Shown here: piece after piece, positions 1 to 10,864 of the stretch
Position numbering within the stretch: position 1 is the first letter of the stretch
Layout of the letters: each line of letters begins with the position of its first letter
Notes under the pieces: generated by a model
Told to the model about the DNA's origin: nothing
The model's database searches: none
The model's input: the letters and a program-made list of their open reading frames with translations, nothing else
Source: Neonectria sp. B-13
Lineage: Eukaryota > Ascomycota > Sordariomycetes > Hypocreales > Nectriaceae
Length of the DNA: 64,000 nt
Assembly: GCA_002682825.1 (NCBI GenBank)
Contig: NOKP01000015.1
Coordinates: forward strand, 1,116,001 to 1,180,000
Direction of reading: 5' to 3'
Position numbers and translations under genes: made by a program

Positions 1-1157
1 TTGTGTATAGCCGGTCGCTACCTCCCCGAGTACCATGAAGCCAAGGGCAAACGTGACTTCTTTGAGTGCTGCCGCGACCCCGAGGTCGCCTCGACCATCA
101 CGCTGCAGCCCGTCGAGCGTTACGCCGGGCTCATCGACGCCGCCATCATCTTCTCCGACATTCTGGTGATTCCCCAGGCGATGGGCATGGTCGTGGAGAT
201 GGTGGACAAGAAGGGCCCGCACTTCCCGAGCCCGCTCAAGTCGCCCGCGGACGAGCAGTACGGCAAGGTGCTGGCGCGCGACGTCGACGTGGCCGCCGAG
301 CTTGGCTACGTCTACGACGCCATCACACTGACACGCAAGAAGCTGGCCGGACAGGTGCCCCTGATTGGGTTCTGCGGCGCGCCCTGGACCCTCTTCTGCT
401 ACATGGTGGAGGGCGGCGGCACCAAGCTGTTTGCGCAGGTCAAGACATGGATTTACAGGTACCCCGAGGAGTCTAAGAAGCTTCTGAGCAAGATTGCCGA
501 TATCTGTGTGGATCACCTGGCACTCCAGGTCAAGGCGGGAGCACAGGTAAGCGGGGTTCCCAGCAAGAGAAAACAGAAAGAGAGCGAGAGACGCAAAGGA
601 GAACCGAGATGGCTGACCATTATTCGAAACAGCTGGTGATGGTCTTTGACTCGTGGGCTGGAGAGCTAGGCCCCTCGTCGTATCGCCAATTCTCAGAGCC
701 GTACCTGGCGCACATCGCCGAAAAGCTGCCTGCCAAGCTGAAGAGTCTCGGCCTGGAGCGTGTGCCCATGACGGTGTTCCCCAAGGGTGCCTGGTACGCG
801 CTGGACTCTGCGTGCGACCTGGGCTACAATGTGGTGGGAATGGACTGGCTACAGGACGCCAAGCAGGCCGTCAAGATCCGAGGCGACCGCAAGATTGTGT
901 TCCAGGGCAACGCCGACCCCGGCGTGCTGTACGGCACCAAAGAGGGTATCACGGCGGCTGTGCAAGAGATGGTCGATGGGTTCTGGGTGGGCAAGCAAGG
1001 ATGGATCGCCAACCTTGGCCACGGTATGTTGCTGCTGGGCAATGGAGTCGAACGAACGATTGGACGCTGACGAAGTTACTTAGGAATCACGCCTGGTGTT
1101 CATCCAGACAACCTGAAGTTCTTCTTCGAGGAGGTTCATCGGCTGACGAAGAACTAA
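1..1157 (+). CDS. HEM12: Uroporphyrinogen decarboxylase, 5' truncated by window edge
   Basis: Cytosolic heme-pathway enzyme that removes four acetate carboxyls from uroporphyrinogen III to give coproporphyrinogen III. Exons: 1-546, 633-1023, 1084-1157 (stop TAA 1155-1157). The reading frame is open from base 1, so the N terminus lies upstream. Visible family signatures are a [12 protein letters not shown] segment carrying the conserved active-site Asp region, [25 protein letters not shown], and a C-terminal [18 protein letters not shown] after the last splice. Introns have gtaagc..cag and gtatgt..tag borders, and removing them joins conserved blocks ([11 protein letters not shown]). It converges on the small GRGG[AT]GN-repeat gene, with a 419-bp spacer between the stop codons. 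Identification is by recognition of family motifs and is very secure; only the start is missing. Confidence 0.95.
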
Positions 1158-1576
1158 GAGAGGGGGCTCTGACGGGAGAGGGGCAATCGGGAGCCAGAGA
1201 AGGGCGCAGAGGAGGCTCTGCTATCAGACGATGGAGTGAAGGCCTGCCGGCTTATCTGATATGTTGGGTTGGGAACCACCAATCACCAGGCAAGACGAAA
1301 AAAAGAGGGGTTGAACAATATAAAAGGCGTGTAATAAATAGTATAGAAATCATGATCCATGATACAACCCATCTCAATCCATCACAGGCTGGTATCTCTT
1401 TTTCCTCGCTCGACTCAAGCAAAGGGGCCTATTCCATTTGTCCGCAGGGGCGCCACAACACCAGAAAACACCGAGCTTGACATGGGTTTAAACCAAAACC
1501 AAACCAAAAGTTGTCGCGCTCAAAGAACAGAGAAGAAAGGAAGAAAGAATCGAATTGGCCGAGAACTCGAGACGAA
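1158..1576. other. Convergent intergenic spacer
   Basis: This 419-bp spacer lies between the stop codons of HEM12 (+) and the GRGG[AT]GN-repeat gene (-), so it holds the 3' UTRs and polyadenylation signals of both. A TATAAAAGG-like, AT-rich stretch occurs near 1318-1345. I see no gene in it. Confidence 0.6.
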
Positions 1577-2019
1577 CTAGGCCTTCTTGCCAAAGAGCCA
1601 GTTCTTGCCCTTGGTGGCGAGAGTCTCGGGGCCGTCGTCGATGGCCTGGTCGTTGCCGGCCTTGCGGGCGAGCTCGGCCTCCTCGCCCTTGAAGACGTTG
1701 CCCGCACCGCCACGTCCGGCGTACTGGGCGCCAGAGCTGGAACGTCGAGTGACACTGGAGAGCGAGAATCAGCATTAAGAACAGATCAAAACGAGAATAA
1801 CTCGAAGAATCGGAAAGGGCAAACTCACGCTTCGACATCTTGGCGCAGACGGGTCTCGCGGGGGTCCGTGTTCTTGGCCATGTTGCCAGTGCCACCGCGG
1901 CCGGTGGTGACGACGGAGCTCTTCAGGGTGGGCGTCTGGAGGTCCTGGGGGTCGGTCTTGGGCGTTTGGGCAAGGTCGGCCATGTTGCCGGCGCCGCCGC
2001 GGCCGTGAGAGGCAAGCAT
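1577..2019 (-). CDS. Small GRGG[AT]GN-repeat protein (DUF3602 / Par32-like)
   Basis: Spliced 122-aa protein. Exons on the minus strand: 2019-1829 and 1754-1577; the intron has gtgagt..ccag borders. The protein contains three copies of the motif GRGG[AT]GN: SHGRGGAGNMADLA near residue 6, TTGRGGTGNMAKNT near 40, and YAGRGGAGNVFKGE in exon 2, ending WLFGKKA. These motifs are the hallmark of the fungal DUF3602 family, which includes the yeast rapamycin-responsive phosphoprotein Par32. The sequence is otherwise low in hydrophobic residues and likely disordered. The family has been linked to TOR/nitrogen signalling in yeast; assigning that role here is inference. The start was chosen at 2019 because the first repeat follows immediately and no upstream in-frame ATG fits better. 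Confidence 0.8.
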
Positions 2020-2044
2020 TTTCGTTTGGAGGATTTGGGAGAGG

Positions 2045-2068
2045 GAAGTGGAAGTGGAAGTGGAAGTG
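2045..2068. repeat. GAAGTG microsatellite (about 4 units)
   Basis: Four consecutive GAAGTG hexamers just upstream of the GRGG[AT]GN-repeat gene, in its presumed 5' leader, followed by further degenerate purine-rich units to about 2110. Confidence 0.8.
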
Positions 2069-4248
2069 GTGAGGTTGGAAGTGGTGAGGGAGGAAGAGGA
2101 GGCGGGAGTCGGGAGTCGGCTTGTTGAGTGACAAGTTTCGAGGAGTCAAAGTCCAGCAGAGTTCGCGCAATGGGCAGTTTGTGTGGTTGGAGAGCGCGTG
2201 AGGATGAGGATGAGGATGATGGAGGTGAAATCACGTCAACAACGGGCTGGGCGACTTGGGGATTATTTATTCGCAGCGCCAAGGGGCCGGTGATGTCGTT
2301 ATTCTTGCCCCCCCTCCCCTCTAAGTTACTTCCTCAGTCTCTCTGCCTTTCTTGCGATTTTTCTCAGCGTCCCATGATCAAGCACGCATCCACCGCCCGA
2401 CCAAGCGGCCAGCCAGCCGAACCGGGGGCAGCACCAACGGGGGCACGGAAGAGGCTACGACGACGCCCCCCTCTTTTTTATTCTCCCTGGATCTGCCTTG
2501 GACATAGCAAGGGACACAGGACGGGGAGAGGGCGTGCCGTCCTGCAGTTTCGCCCTGTTTCTCCCACCCCGCGCGCCTGGAACTAGGGCTGGGTTTGTGC
2601 CACGGGCTCGGGGATGGCGAGGCCAGCAAGCCCGACAGACAAGGCAGGCAGGCAAGCAGGCGCTGGCAAAAAAAAACAGGTCCAGGACTAATTATTATGT
2701 ACCGCACTGGACTGGTTTGTACCGTAAAGGTACTTACTACCCTGAACTGCCTGGGACTGGGATGCTGTCGCCAAGCCAAGCCAGTCGTCGGCCACTCCTT
2801 GACTAACGAAAACGTAATGAATTCACCCCATCGTGGTTTGTCCTCGTGGCCAGCCAGACTTTGGTTAGCTCCTTGGTCCCGGTACGTACCTACGACAACC
2901 CCATCTGCGCCCAATCAGAAACGCCGCTCTAGCTGGCAGGGCTTTAAGGTTTTTGGGTTTCGGGGGGTTAAGCTTGGTCCGAAGTTTTGGGTCGCTTCCA
3001 GGCTTCCAGAACCACCCTTCAGGTACAGAACACTGGCAGCTATCATCATCGTCATCGTCTCAAGCAAGGAGCAGCCAGAACAGACACTGCCAGCTCCCGG
3101 GCGGACGCGAAGTGAACCTAAAGCTCACAAGCTCAAGGAACCGGGGACCCTTACGCTAAACAACCTCATTTCTCGTCTGTTTCTGGAAACGCCGCATCCG
3201 TGTCTAATGGCACTAACACCCAGCACCATCTCACATCCCCTCGTGCGCCCTCGTGCCCTGACTTGCAACATGAGGGAATATAAACATTCTAACTGACCCT
3301 GTAAGGAAGAGGAGGAAAAAAAAACCGGGGACGGACCCCATCTTGAGCAGGACATGTGCGTTGCGTATGTAGTAGTGTGCTTCGACGGAGCTGAGCTCGT
3401 CATGGGTCTGGGAATAAATTTCCTTCGCCGTCGCTGTGACAATGACGTCGGTCCAAGCTTCATATTTTATGCTCCTTACTAATTACTTACTTACCTATGA
3501 CTCTGTCGGTCGGGACGCCCGTTTCCCTGGCCACACAAACAGCACCATCTCATGAATATTTTTGCTCGGGTTTCTCTCTCTTTGCCTTCTCGCTCCGGTC
3601 TCCTTTGTTTCAGCCGTTTGTAAGGCACTTATCTCCTCATTACATGGTGCTTCGCCTTACTTTCATTCACCACACCCAATCATCTCACTTGCGTGCTTGT
3701 GGCTTCTAGGCAGCGTCGAAGCCACCGTATCGTCACTCGCAAACCGGGCGACTTTCACCCCTTCCTCTCTCACACTCTAACCCGTATTCATCTGCCCGTC
3801 TTAAACACGTGCTGGATTGTAATGTTAACGCATTACACTCTTTGCTGCAGAGGGGATGTTGCTGTAGTGCTTCCTTCAACGAGTCAAGACATATAAATCT
3901 AGATATGTTCCTCCTCTTTAGCTATTACAATATGCCTAGTAGCGTTGGCTCCATCCGCCGTGGTTTTCCCCCAGGTAAGGGTTGCTGCAACTTGACCTAT
4001 TCTACTTACCCAAAAGCAATGTTCGTAAGCCCGGTTGGTGTCCCCGGCGTCCCTGGTGTCTCTTCTGCTGCTCCCCTGCTGGCTTCCTTTCGGTTTCCCG
4101 TTTCCGGGCCGCTATACCATCTGCGTCCATGTCCATCTGCACCCCGCATTATCACGTCCTCCCCTACTTAGTGCCGTATGTAGACTACCGGGCTACCCCG
4201 ATCGCAACTGTGTGGAGAGGTTCTTTCGCCTGGGTGTTTGAGTGTGCG

Positions 4249-4273
4249 CCTCCACCTCCACCTCCACCTCCAC
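4249..4273. repeat. CCTCCA hexamer repeat
   Basis: About four tandem CCTCCA units with a related degenerate copy (TGCCTCCACC) shortly after. It lies just downstream of the velB stop codon, probably in the 3' UTR or flank. Confidence 0.8.
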
Positions 4274-4430
4274 TTGTGCCTCCACCTCTGCCGCCTTCAC
4301 CAGGGTCCCCATCCATCGTCACCGCAGGCCATTCCCCTCATTACCTCCTTTGACTTTGCCCTTCTCAGGATCCCTGCCCCAGCTGCAGCTTTCCCCGCGG
4401 CCAACGCCATCAAGTTCGTCAATCAACTAA

Positions 4431-6237
4431 TCAATCGTAGTCGTCGTCTCCGCCATCTCCTCCCTTAACATTAGAGTCTTTCCTGATCGGGATCTTGATG
4501 CCCTGAGTCGCAAATGTCTTGCTAAGCGGTGTGCTTTCGCATACTCCAGGGAACTTCTTAGCCGAGTACACATTGAATGTTTCGCTGAAGCAAGATGCTA
4601 GGATCAATGCTTTGCCCTGGTTGACCTTGGGAGCAACTCCATCCCGACCGAGTCCGCCTGGGGGCCCAACGTTGACAAAAGAGAACTTCAATCTGCCCCA
4701 ACGTGTTAGCCTCATCCTCCTACGACGTCTTCGTTGCGCACTTACCGGAAGGGACCTTCGGTTCTCACACTCAGGTCCTGGAGGACAAACCAAATCCCGA
4801 TGCGATCTGTCGTGTCGCTCAGGCGGAACGCGCTGGCCGCTAGGCTCCCGATGAGATTTCTGGTGAACATACCCTGCGGTTGGCCTCCCACAACGGCCAT
4901 CCTAGTGAGCGCGTTTTGGTCTTGACCATATCCAGGTTGAGGTCCGTTCCGGTACTGAGCCATGTTGGCTTGTGTCGGCAACGGGGGAGGGTCCGCTCGG
5001 TAGCCTCCATGCTGTGGGTAGTACTGCTGTGGGGGCCCATACGAGCCGTTTTGAGGATACGTCGAAGCAACTGTCGTATGTCAGTGAGGTCCTCCAGAAC
5101 GTACTTCGCCTAAAGCGACTTACCTTGGCCATATCCCTGCTGCTGCACTGGGTAATCCTGCACATAGCCCATACTTGAAGACTGAGAATACGCCGAGTCA
5201 CGACTCGGAGGCAGGGCTTGCTGTTGGTGTGAACCGGGGTTCGATTCGCCATTAAGGTATGTGTATGAGTAAGGGGTCGTAGATGAGATGGACGGGGTTC
5301 CGGTCGACGATCGCACGAGGTTGACTTCTATGGTCCCGTCTTCATTCCAGAGATCAACGTTGAGGACGAACATGGAGTGGTCGATGTCGCTACACGTTTG
5401 CCATTAGCTTCGAGGAACGAGCAACCAATATTTAGGGCCTCGTCAGACGTACTTGCAGTCAACTTCCTTGCCCGTGTGTATGTCAGTTATGACAAGGCGG
5501 ACACATGGTGGCGGGGTGATGGGTCGTCGGTCCTATTATGGGTCAGAAAGAGTACGAGGTGCGACTGGGAATGCGGCTGAGCCCACCTTGTCGCCGAAGC
5601 CGCACATGCGGGCACGGCGCGGTTGTTGTGCAACATCGAGGCTACAAGGACAAAGTCAGCCAGGTCCCGGAGGAGGCACCTAATGAGCACAAGGGAGCAC
5701 GCACTGGTATTTTCGGCCCGCGACTTCGTCCACCTTGGAGAAAGGCATAGGCATCGCCTGGGGGCGAGTGCGCTGATCGGCCGAAGCGGGCACGGGGGGG
5801 GGAGGGAGAGCGCCGTCGTCGGGCCTGGGAGGTTGGTGTTGCTGTTGGCGGGCGTGTGGGAGGGAGTGTTGGGACGGATGAGGCTGCTGGTGGAGAGAAT
5901 GGTGCTGGAGGTGGTGCGGCGGCTGAAGTTGCTGCTGCGGTGGTGGCGGCGGTGGCGGCTGTTGTTGATGCTGCTGGTGTTGGTGAAGAAGGTGAGGCGG
6001 GGGAGGGAGCTGAGGATGGTGGGGATGCTGGTGGGGATGCTGCTGCTGCTGCTGCTGAGGAGGAGGAGGAGGATGCGACGAGTGCGGATGCTGAGGAGGT
6101 GGCGGAAGCTGGTGCTGTTGGTGTTGTTGGTGTTGGTAGGCGTGCATGGCGGGCAGATTGGCAGGGTAGCCCGATGCCGCACCCGTCGCTATTGGCATCT
6201 GCTGCGACAGGTCGGGCGGATGGTAGCTGGAGTTCAT
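4431..6237 (-). CDS. velB: Velvet-family developmental regulator VelB
   Basis: Velvet-domain DNA-binding factor. In fungi VelB acts in the nucleus with VeA/LaeA and with VosA, coupling light, sporulation and secondary metabolism. Six exons on the minus strand: 6237-5705, 5641-5587, 5532-5453, 5389-5124, 5070-4746, 4692-4431, giving 506 aa. All phases agree. Splicing reconstructs conserved velvet blocks: YHLDVAQQPRRARMCGFGDK, DRRPITPPPCVRLVITDI, VDLWNEDG, MFTRNLIGSL, FVLQDLSVRTEGPFRLKFSF and the tail TFATQGIKIPIRK. The first ~170 residues are almost entirely His, Gln and Pro. A Gln/Tyr/Pro-rich insertion of about 130 residues splits the velvet domain, as is typical of VelB rather than VeA or VosA. 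The gene is divergent from HIS1. Confidence 0.93.
5735..6190 (-). repeat. His/Gln/Pro-coding low-complexity tract in velB exon 1
   Basis: Imperfect CAC/CAG/CCG/CCT codon runs encode poly-His, poly-Gln and poly-Pro stretches. The tract produces long spurious open frames in every other frame on both strands, which I do not count as genes. Confidence 0.85.
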
Positions 6238-8343
6238 GTCGGCGAAGCGGACGAGGGCTTCTCGAGGGAGAGGACCCAGGCAGGAAGGTAAGAATGCGAA
6301 GCCGCGGCAGAACTAGCAAGGAAGGACGAAGCGGGCGGGGGATTGGCGGCGAGGGGGCGAGGAGGAAAGATTTAAGAAGAAGAATAAGAGGCGGGAAGAG
6401 AGAACTTGAGAAGAGAGAGGTCGTCGCGGCGGCGGGATAGTGGCAGGGTGGAGAAGGAAATCGCCCGGCTAGCTCATAAGTGGCGCGGCGGGAGCGCTAA
6501 AAAACCAACTTGACTTCTGGCGGGGGGCGGGCTCTTTTAGTGGCCAACTGCTCCGGGTCGCGATAGCTTTGTGCTCCGTAGTTGTGCGGTACCACCGCAG
6601 GGCAGCGAGCCGCCCGGGATATAGGCCGGGTTGCCGTCCCGAACAATTGCTTGCAAGGCAATTGGTTAATAGAGATGATATTGCTGCCGAGGCACTTGTC
6701 TTTGACGGCTTGCCAAAGCAGACAAGTAGCGGGGGAATGGATGGGACAACGTCTATCTGTCTCCTCTCCTCTTAAGGTTGGTTCTGAGTTGAACGCCACT
6801 CGACGACGGCTACATGTACGGGTATCATCCAATATTATATGGTTCAGCCCCGAAAGGCTGCAGCTCACAGACCCGGCAATACAAAAAGGAAAGCGAGTCA
6901 ACAAAAAGGGGAAAAAGAAAAACGAGGGCCATGAGGCAAACAAGACAATCACAATGCATGGGACACCGGTGTACTTCGTACGGATAGGTGCATACCTTGC
7001 CTTCAAATGTGTAAGGGGCGAAAAAGGGCCACAATCTAGACACACCGCAAGCAACGAGGCGAGACACGGCGCCCGCACCGACGCATCTCTGGAGTCTGAG
7101 AGCATGCAACTGGTAGCAGGCGGTCTTGTCCTTGTCCTTGAGATGGACGCCTTGACACACCCTGGGTCATGTCATGTTCTGACACGGGTTTTAGCGCGCT
7201 TGTTCCCGTAGTAGACCAGATTCCGGCCCCTGTGCTTCGTGCGAATGGAACGGCTTTCTGGTTGGTGACATGCCAGCCCAGCCCCGTCTGGCCCAGCCAT
7301 GTACGCTACAAGTACCTTGCATTGTGCATTTTCACTTTCACCGCGCTTCCAAGTGGGGTGGAGCATGAATTGGTCCGAGGTTGATTGGTAAGGTCGTCCG
7401 CCTCCAGAGAGTCTGTTCAATGTTGTACATGCTGCGGAGCATGTAGGCTGGAGCACGGCCGTGTAGGTTGGAATACCACCATATCGTATATTCGTACAAG
7501 CAAACAAGCCCTCCACGGTGGATCAATTGCTCCGTGCTGATGCGGTGTCACAGTTCAACTTGATTGCCCCCATGTGAGAGGTAGTTTGGCTTGTCTCGTG
7601 TTACAGCCCGTCTGAGGGCCGGCCATCTTTGGCTCCGTGGTTGTCGGTGTGGCCCTGTCTGTGACCGCGACATGGAAAAGAAAAACACGGCCTCCACAAA
7701 CTGTAGTTGTGGCACTCGAAAAAAACAAAAGGTGACGTTACATGCTACGCCACCTACCTTCTCGCCCCAAAACCTCCGGTTAGCGAGCCGGGCCAGTTGC
7801 GTTGAGGTTCCATGCGGGTTTGTGCTCTCAGACTCTGCTGCGTTTCCTGACTGGCAGTTCGTCGCGTGCTGGTGTTGGTACACCGTCTCCACTAACAGCC
7901 TGCCTGACAAGACTACAGTTGGCAGAACGAGACACTTTGACAAAATGGCTGTCGTATTTCATGTCATTGTCCGTGCTGAGGCCCATCAAATAGCAGCGAA
8001 TATGATACTCGGTGGACAAAGGGCAGTTCTGTAGCAACTGGGCTATGCGATGCTGTCCAGACATCGTGCCGACGACATGCCATGCGTGTTATCAACTCGC
8101 CCTCTCATTGGCGGTAAATAAGTGCCGCCAACCAGCCAGTGACAGCCGGCCTTCACGAACGGTTAATTTCCAATCGTACGGGCAGCGCAACGCAGCGGCA
8201 GTTGGAGTCCGCCTTCTTACTAGGTCAGGAATCACTGAAGCTTGGTACCTGAGAGGCTGAAGGACAGCCGTTTTAGCGGGCATCTTTCTGGTCTTAGCGC
8301 CAAAAGAGGCAACCCCGCCATCATGTTGGAAGCCCCGCAATCG

Positions 8344-8349
8344 GAGTCA
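8344..8349 (-). promoter_or_regulatory. Candidate CPC1/Gcn4 core site upstream of HIS1
   Basis: TGACTC on the minus strand (GAGTCA on +), about 155 bp before the HIS1 ATG. TGACTC is the core of the Gcn4/CPC1 site that drives amino-acid biosynthetic genes during starvation. The seventh base is C rather than the optimal A/T, so it is a candidate only. Confidence 0.4.
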
Positions 8350-8429
8350 TTCATCCATTGCGCTCACCACAAGAATAAATTCCCCCACGACGACGAACCA
8401 GCCAGTTGTACGGTGATAGCTGAACACAA

Positions 8430-8447
8430 GTCACGTCACGTCACGTC
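8430..8447 (+). promoter_or_regulatory. Triple TCACG repeat with overlapping ACGTCA cores
   Basis: GTCACGTCACGTCACGTC, about 60 bp before the HIS1 ATG. It contains overlapping ACGTCA/TCACGT cores resembling CRE-type or CACGTC bZIP/bHLH sites. A regulatory role is inferred from position and the tandem arrangement. Confidence 0.35.
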
Positions 8448-8503
8448 CTGTTCCAATCCAAATCCCGCCCCATCCGCAATCCATCTACAGTCGGATGCCC
8501 ACC

Positions 8504-9748
8504 ATGGACGTCAACAGGTTTGTTCTCCTCTCGCTCTGAGGGAGGTGCTCGAGGAGACTCGCTCCCACCGGCATTCGCTCGCTTCCCCTCAATCCATGCT
8601 CGACTTTTGAGCCAGATTTGCTAATGGTGCATTCTCTACAGTCTCGAAGGCCGCCTACTCTTCGCCGTTCCCAAGAGTGAGTGTGAATCCACACGAACCC
8701 GCAGCCTCGCCCACAATCTTACTAACCGCACCGCTATCCAGAGGGTCGGCTCAACCACGCTACGCTCAATCTCCTCGAGGGCGCCGACATCCAATTCCGC
8801 CGCGAGAACCGTCTCGACATCGCCCTCGTCAAGAACCTCCCCATTGCCCTCATCTTCCTCCCTGCCGCCGATATTCCTACCTTTGTCGGCGAAGGCCGGG
8901 TCGATCTTGGTATCACTGGATGGGACCAGGTTGAGGAGCACGATGCTGGCGTCCGCGCATACAACCACACCCGCCGCAGCTCTGTGGGCTCGGCGGCTAC
9001 TCAGGACAAGATCGCCGGAAGCGACATGATCATGAACCTAGGATTCGGTGGCTGCAAGCTCCAGGTTCAGGTCCCTGAGAAGGGCCAGTTCATTACCGCC
9101 AAGGACCTGGTCGGCCGCACTATTGGTACCAGCTTCGTTAACACCGCTACCGAGTACTTCGCTCGGCTCGAGGCCGGCGATGATGCCGAAGGCGGCGTTT
9201 CTCCCAGAAAGATGCGTACCAAGATCATTGAGTTGAGTGGCAGTGTTGAGGCCGCATGCGCCTTGGGCGTTGCGGATGGCATTGTCGATCTGGTTGGTGA
9301 GTGTTTCCAGTCTAAGCCACCTTGAGTGTGCTGCTCCCCCAAGCCCCCATGATAACGTGCTGACAATTGCAACGCAGAATCTGGTGAGACTATGAGGGCT
9401 GCTGGCCTCAAAGCCATTGATACCGTTGTCGATACCCAGGCGGTGCTCATCAAGTCGAAGTCGCCATCCAAGCCTGAGCTAATTGACCTCATCACATCCC
9501 GCATCAAGGGTGTTATTACCGCGCAGCGTTACGTGCTCTGCCAGTACAACATCGAGCGAAAGTCGCTGGCCGATGCGACCAAGGTCACTCCCGGTAAGCG
9601 TTCGGCGACAGTGACGACCCTGGACGAGGAAGGCTGGGTCGCGGTGAGCTGCATGGTGGAGAAGAAGAAGATTGCGCTGGTCATGGACGAGCTCACACGA
9701 ATTGGGGCTCAGGACATCTTGGTGCTCGACATTCACAACGCCCGATAG
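8504..9748 (+). CDS. HIS1: ATP phosphoribosyltransferase (histidine biosynthesis, step 1)
   Basis: Condenses ATP and PRPP to phosphoribosyl-ATP, the first and feedback-controlled step of histidine synthesis. Four exons: 8504-8517, 8642-8676, 8742-9296, 9378-9748, giving 324 aa. The first exon is only 14 nt (MDVN + 2 nt). The protein begins MDVNSLEGRLLFAVPKKGRL, the typical HisG start. It carries GEGRVDLGITGWDQ, a GTSFVNTATEYF PRPP-binding-type segment, ELSGSVEAACALGVADGIVDLVESG, and a C-terminal regulatory (HisG_C) domain ending VLDIHNAR. The length is usual for long-form fungal His1. A TGACTC core and an ACGTCA-rich repeat lie in the promoter, fitting general amino-acid control (inference). 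Confidence 0.95.
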
Positions 9749-10261
9749 AGTGTCCGTAGGATGGCTGGCGTTTCGTTTGGATAAGTTAGCATGGGAACTG
9801 GGGGCGCTGGACAAAGGAAACGGCATAGAGTCAAAAGAGGGAAGCGGGCTGGAGAGAGGATGTTGGTGCTACTTTAATGGAGGTCTCCAGCTAGGGCTTG
9901 AACGAGTATCATGAGTGGGTCTCTGTGGGTTAAGATATTTGCAGGATTCCATATATATCACCAAACAAAACCAAGCCATGTTTATTCATGCGTGCAAGTC
10001 CAGCTTCATTCAGGTGAGGTGTGGTGCGTGATGGCGACGTAGGGGAGTGGCTTAGTGTGGTGGCAGAGTGCAATGACCTCACTACATACGTAAGGCCCCA
10101 TGGCGGCGCGAAAACGAAACCGAGACGAAGGGCGTTTGTTTGCATAACTAGAGCTGGAGAACTCCAAATCCAACTCCAACTCCAACTCTTCCTTGACACA
10201 TGTTTCAGCCTTCAACCACGACAAAGCACTCTATCCTCTACGTCCGCAGCCTAGATTCGTC
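9749..10261. other. Intergenic spacer HIS1 / two-TM protein
   Basis: 513 bp in tandem orientation, containing the HIS1 3' UTR and the next promoter. A (T)CCAAC-type short repeat occurs at about 10165-10185 just before the next gene. Nothing else is recognizable. Confidence 0.5.
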
Positions 10262-10864
10262 ATGGCCACTCTCGCCTCGCCGTCGCCGTCCTCGTTACCT
10301 GTCCGCGATCCGGACAATGGCCCCGGCGCCCAACGTCCGAAGCAGCCGTCGGCGCTGTACTCGGTGGGTCCACCTCCATCACCACCTCACCTCAGGCTTC
10401 GTCACGCCGGGAGCATGTCGTGATTCGCGTGAACTGTTGCTGTGCTGACACCGCGTAAGATGGTCATGACGCCCGTCAACTTGGTCGTGTTCCTGGTGTC
10501 ACTGGCCATCGTGGACCTGCGATACACCGTCGCCCGCGCCAACAACAGCTACTACGACGCCAGCGTGCCGCGGTGGCTCCCGCGATGGCTGACGGAACGG
10601 CTTCGCCGGCTCGTGTCGCTGTTCCGGGCCCAGCCCTACCGGCACCTGGGCGCGAGCGCGCAGGATCCTTCGGGCGACTGGCACTATCACAGCAAGCAGA
10701 AGAAGCTCATCAGGATGGAGGCGGCGGAGGCGTTTCAGCTGCACGGCACTGTCTTGGCGGCCTTGGGGGTTATTGCAGCAGGCCTCACGATGATGGTCTA
10801 CTACGTGTCGAGCCGCGCGTATCACACTCTGTTTGCTTTGGGGTCTGATGCCGCCCTCAGCTAA
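10262..10864 (+). CDS. Small predicted two-TM membrane protein, unknown function
   Basis: 168-aa protein from two exons, 10262-10363 and 10460-10864 (intron gtgggt..aag, phase 0). The N-terminal ~34 residues are Ser/Pro-rich. A first hydrophobic helix (VNLVVFLVSLAIVDL) starts near residue 38. A basic middle region (WLTERLRRLVSLF, then WHYHSKQKKLIRMEA) follows, with a second helix (TVLAALGVIAAGLTMMVYYV) near the C terminus. I do not recognize the family. The membrane topology and good coding quality on the conserved-looking core argue for a real gene. If the first exon were wrong, translation could begin at the ATG at 10460, giving a shorter protein with both helices. Confidence 0.65.

Larger units (their letters stand above)
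2020..4430. other. Long intergenic region upstream of the GRGG[AT]GN-repeat gene
   Basis: 2.4 kb without a convincing gene. It holds the 3' flank of velB (right end) and the promoter/5' leader of the GRGG[AT]GN-repeat gene (left end). Visible contents are a GAAGTG tandem repeat at about 2045-2068, GTAC-rich motifs near 2698-2745 and 2880-2892, CT-rich stretches around 3560-3610, and a CCTCCA hexamer repeat at 4249-4273. Open frames here (for example 2595-3296 on +) lack recognizable domains and look like chance frames in biased DNA. Confidence 0.5.
6238..8503. other. Divergent promoter region velB / HIS1
   Basis: 2.27 kb between the velB start (-) and the HIS1 start (+). The velB-proximal 250 bp are purine-rich on the + strand (CT-rich leader for velB). 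Candidate bZIP elements cluster within 160 bp of HIS1 and are listed separately. No convincing gene: frames such as 6582-7211 (+) and 6497-7105 (-) have no recognizable motif. The size suits a developmentally regulated gene such as velB, but that is inference. Confidence 0.55.

Noticed and set aside
653..1480. 275-codon + strand frame overlapping HEM12
   Set aside because: Out of frame with the conserved HEM12 exons; Arg/Gly-rich product typical of a GC-rich shadow.
2595..3296. 233-codon + strand frame in the 2.4-kb spacer
   Set aside because: No domain, membrane segment or consistent codon quality; neighbouring frames are equally open.
5487..6440. Several long open frames on both strands over velB exon 1 (up to 231 codons)
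   Set aside because: They arise from the CAC/CAG/CCG repeats read in other frames and have monotonous composition (Arg/Leu/Ser or Gly/Glu); the velB frame has a conserved domain.
6582..7211. 209-codon + strand frame and antisense frame 6497-7105 in the velB/HIS1 spacer
   Set aside because: Both strands are open in the same place, without motifs; looks like chance in a promoter region.
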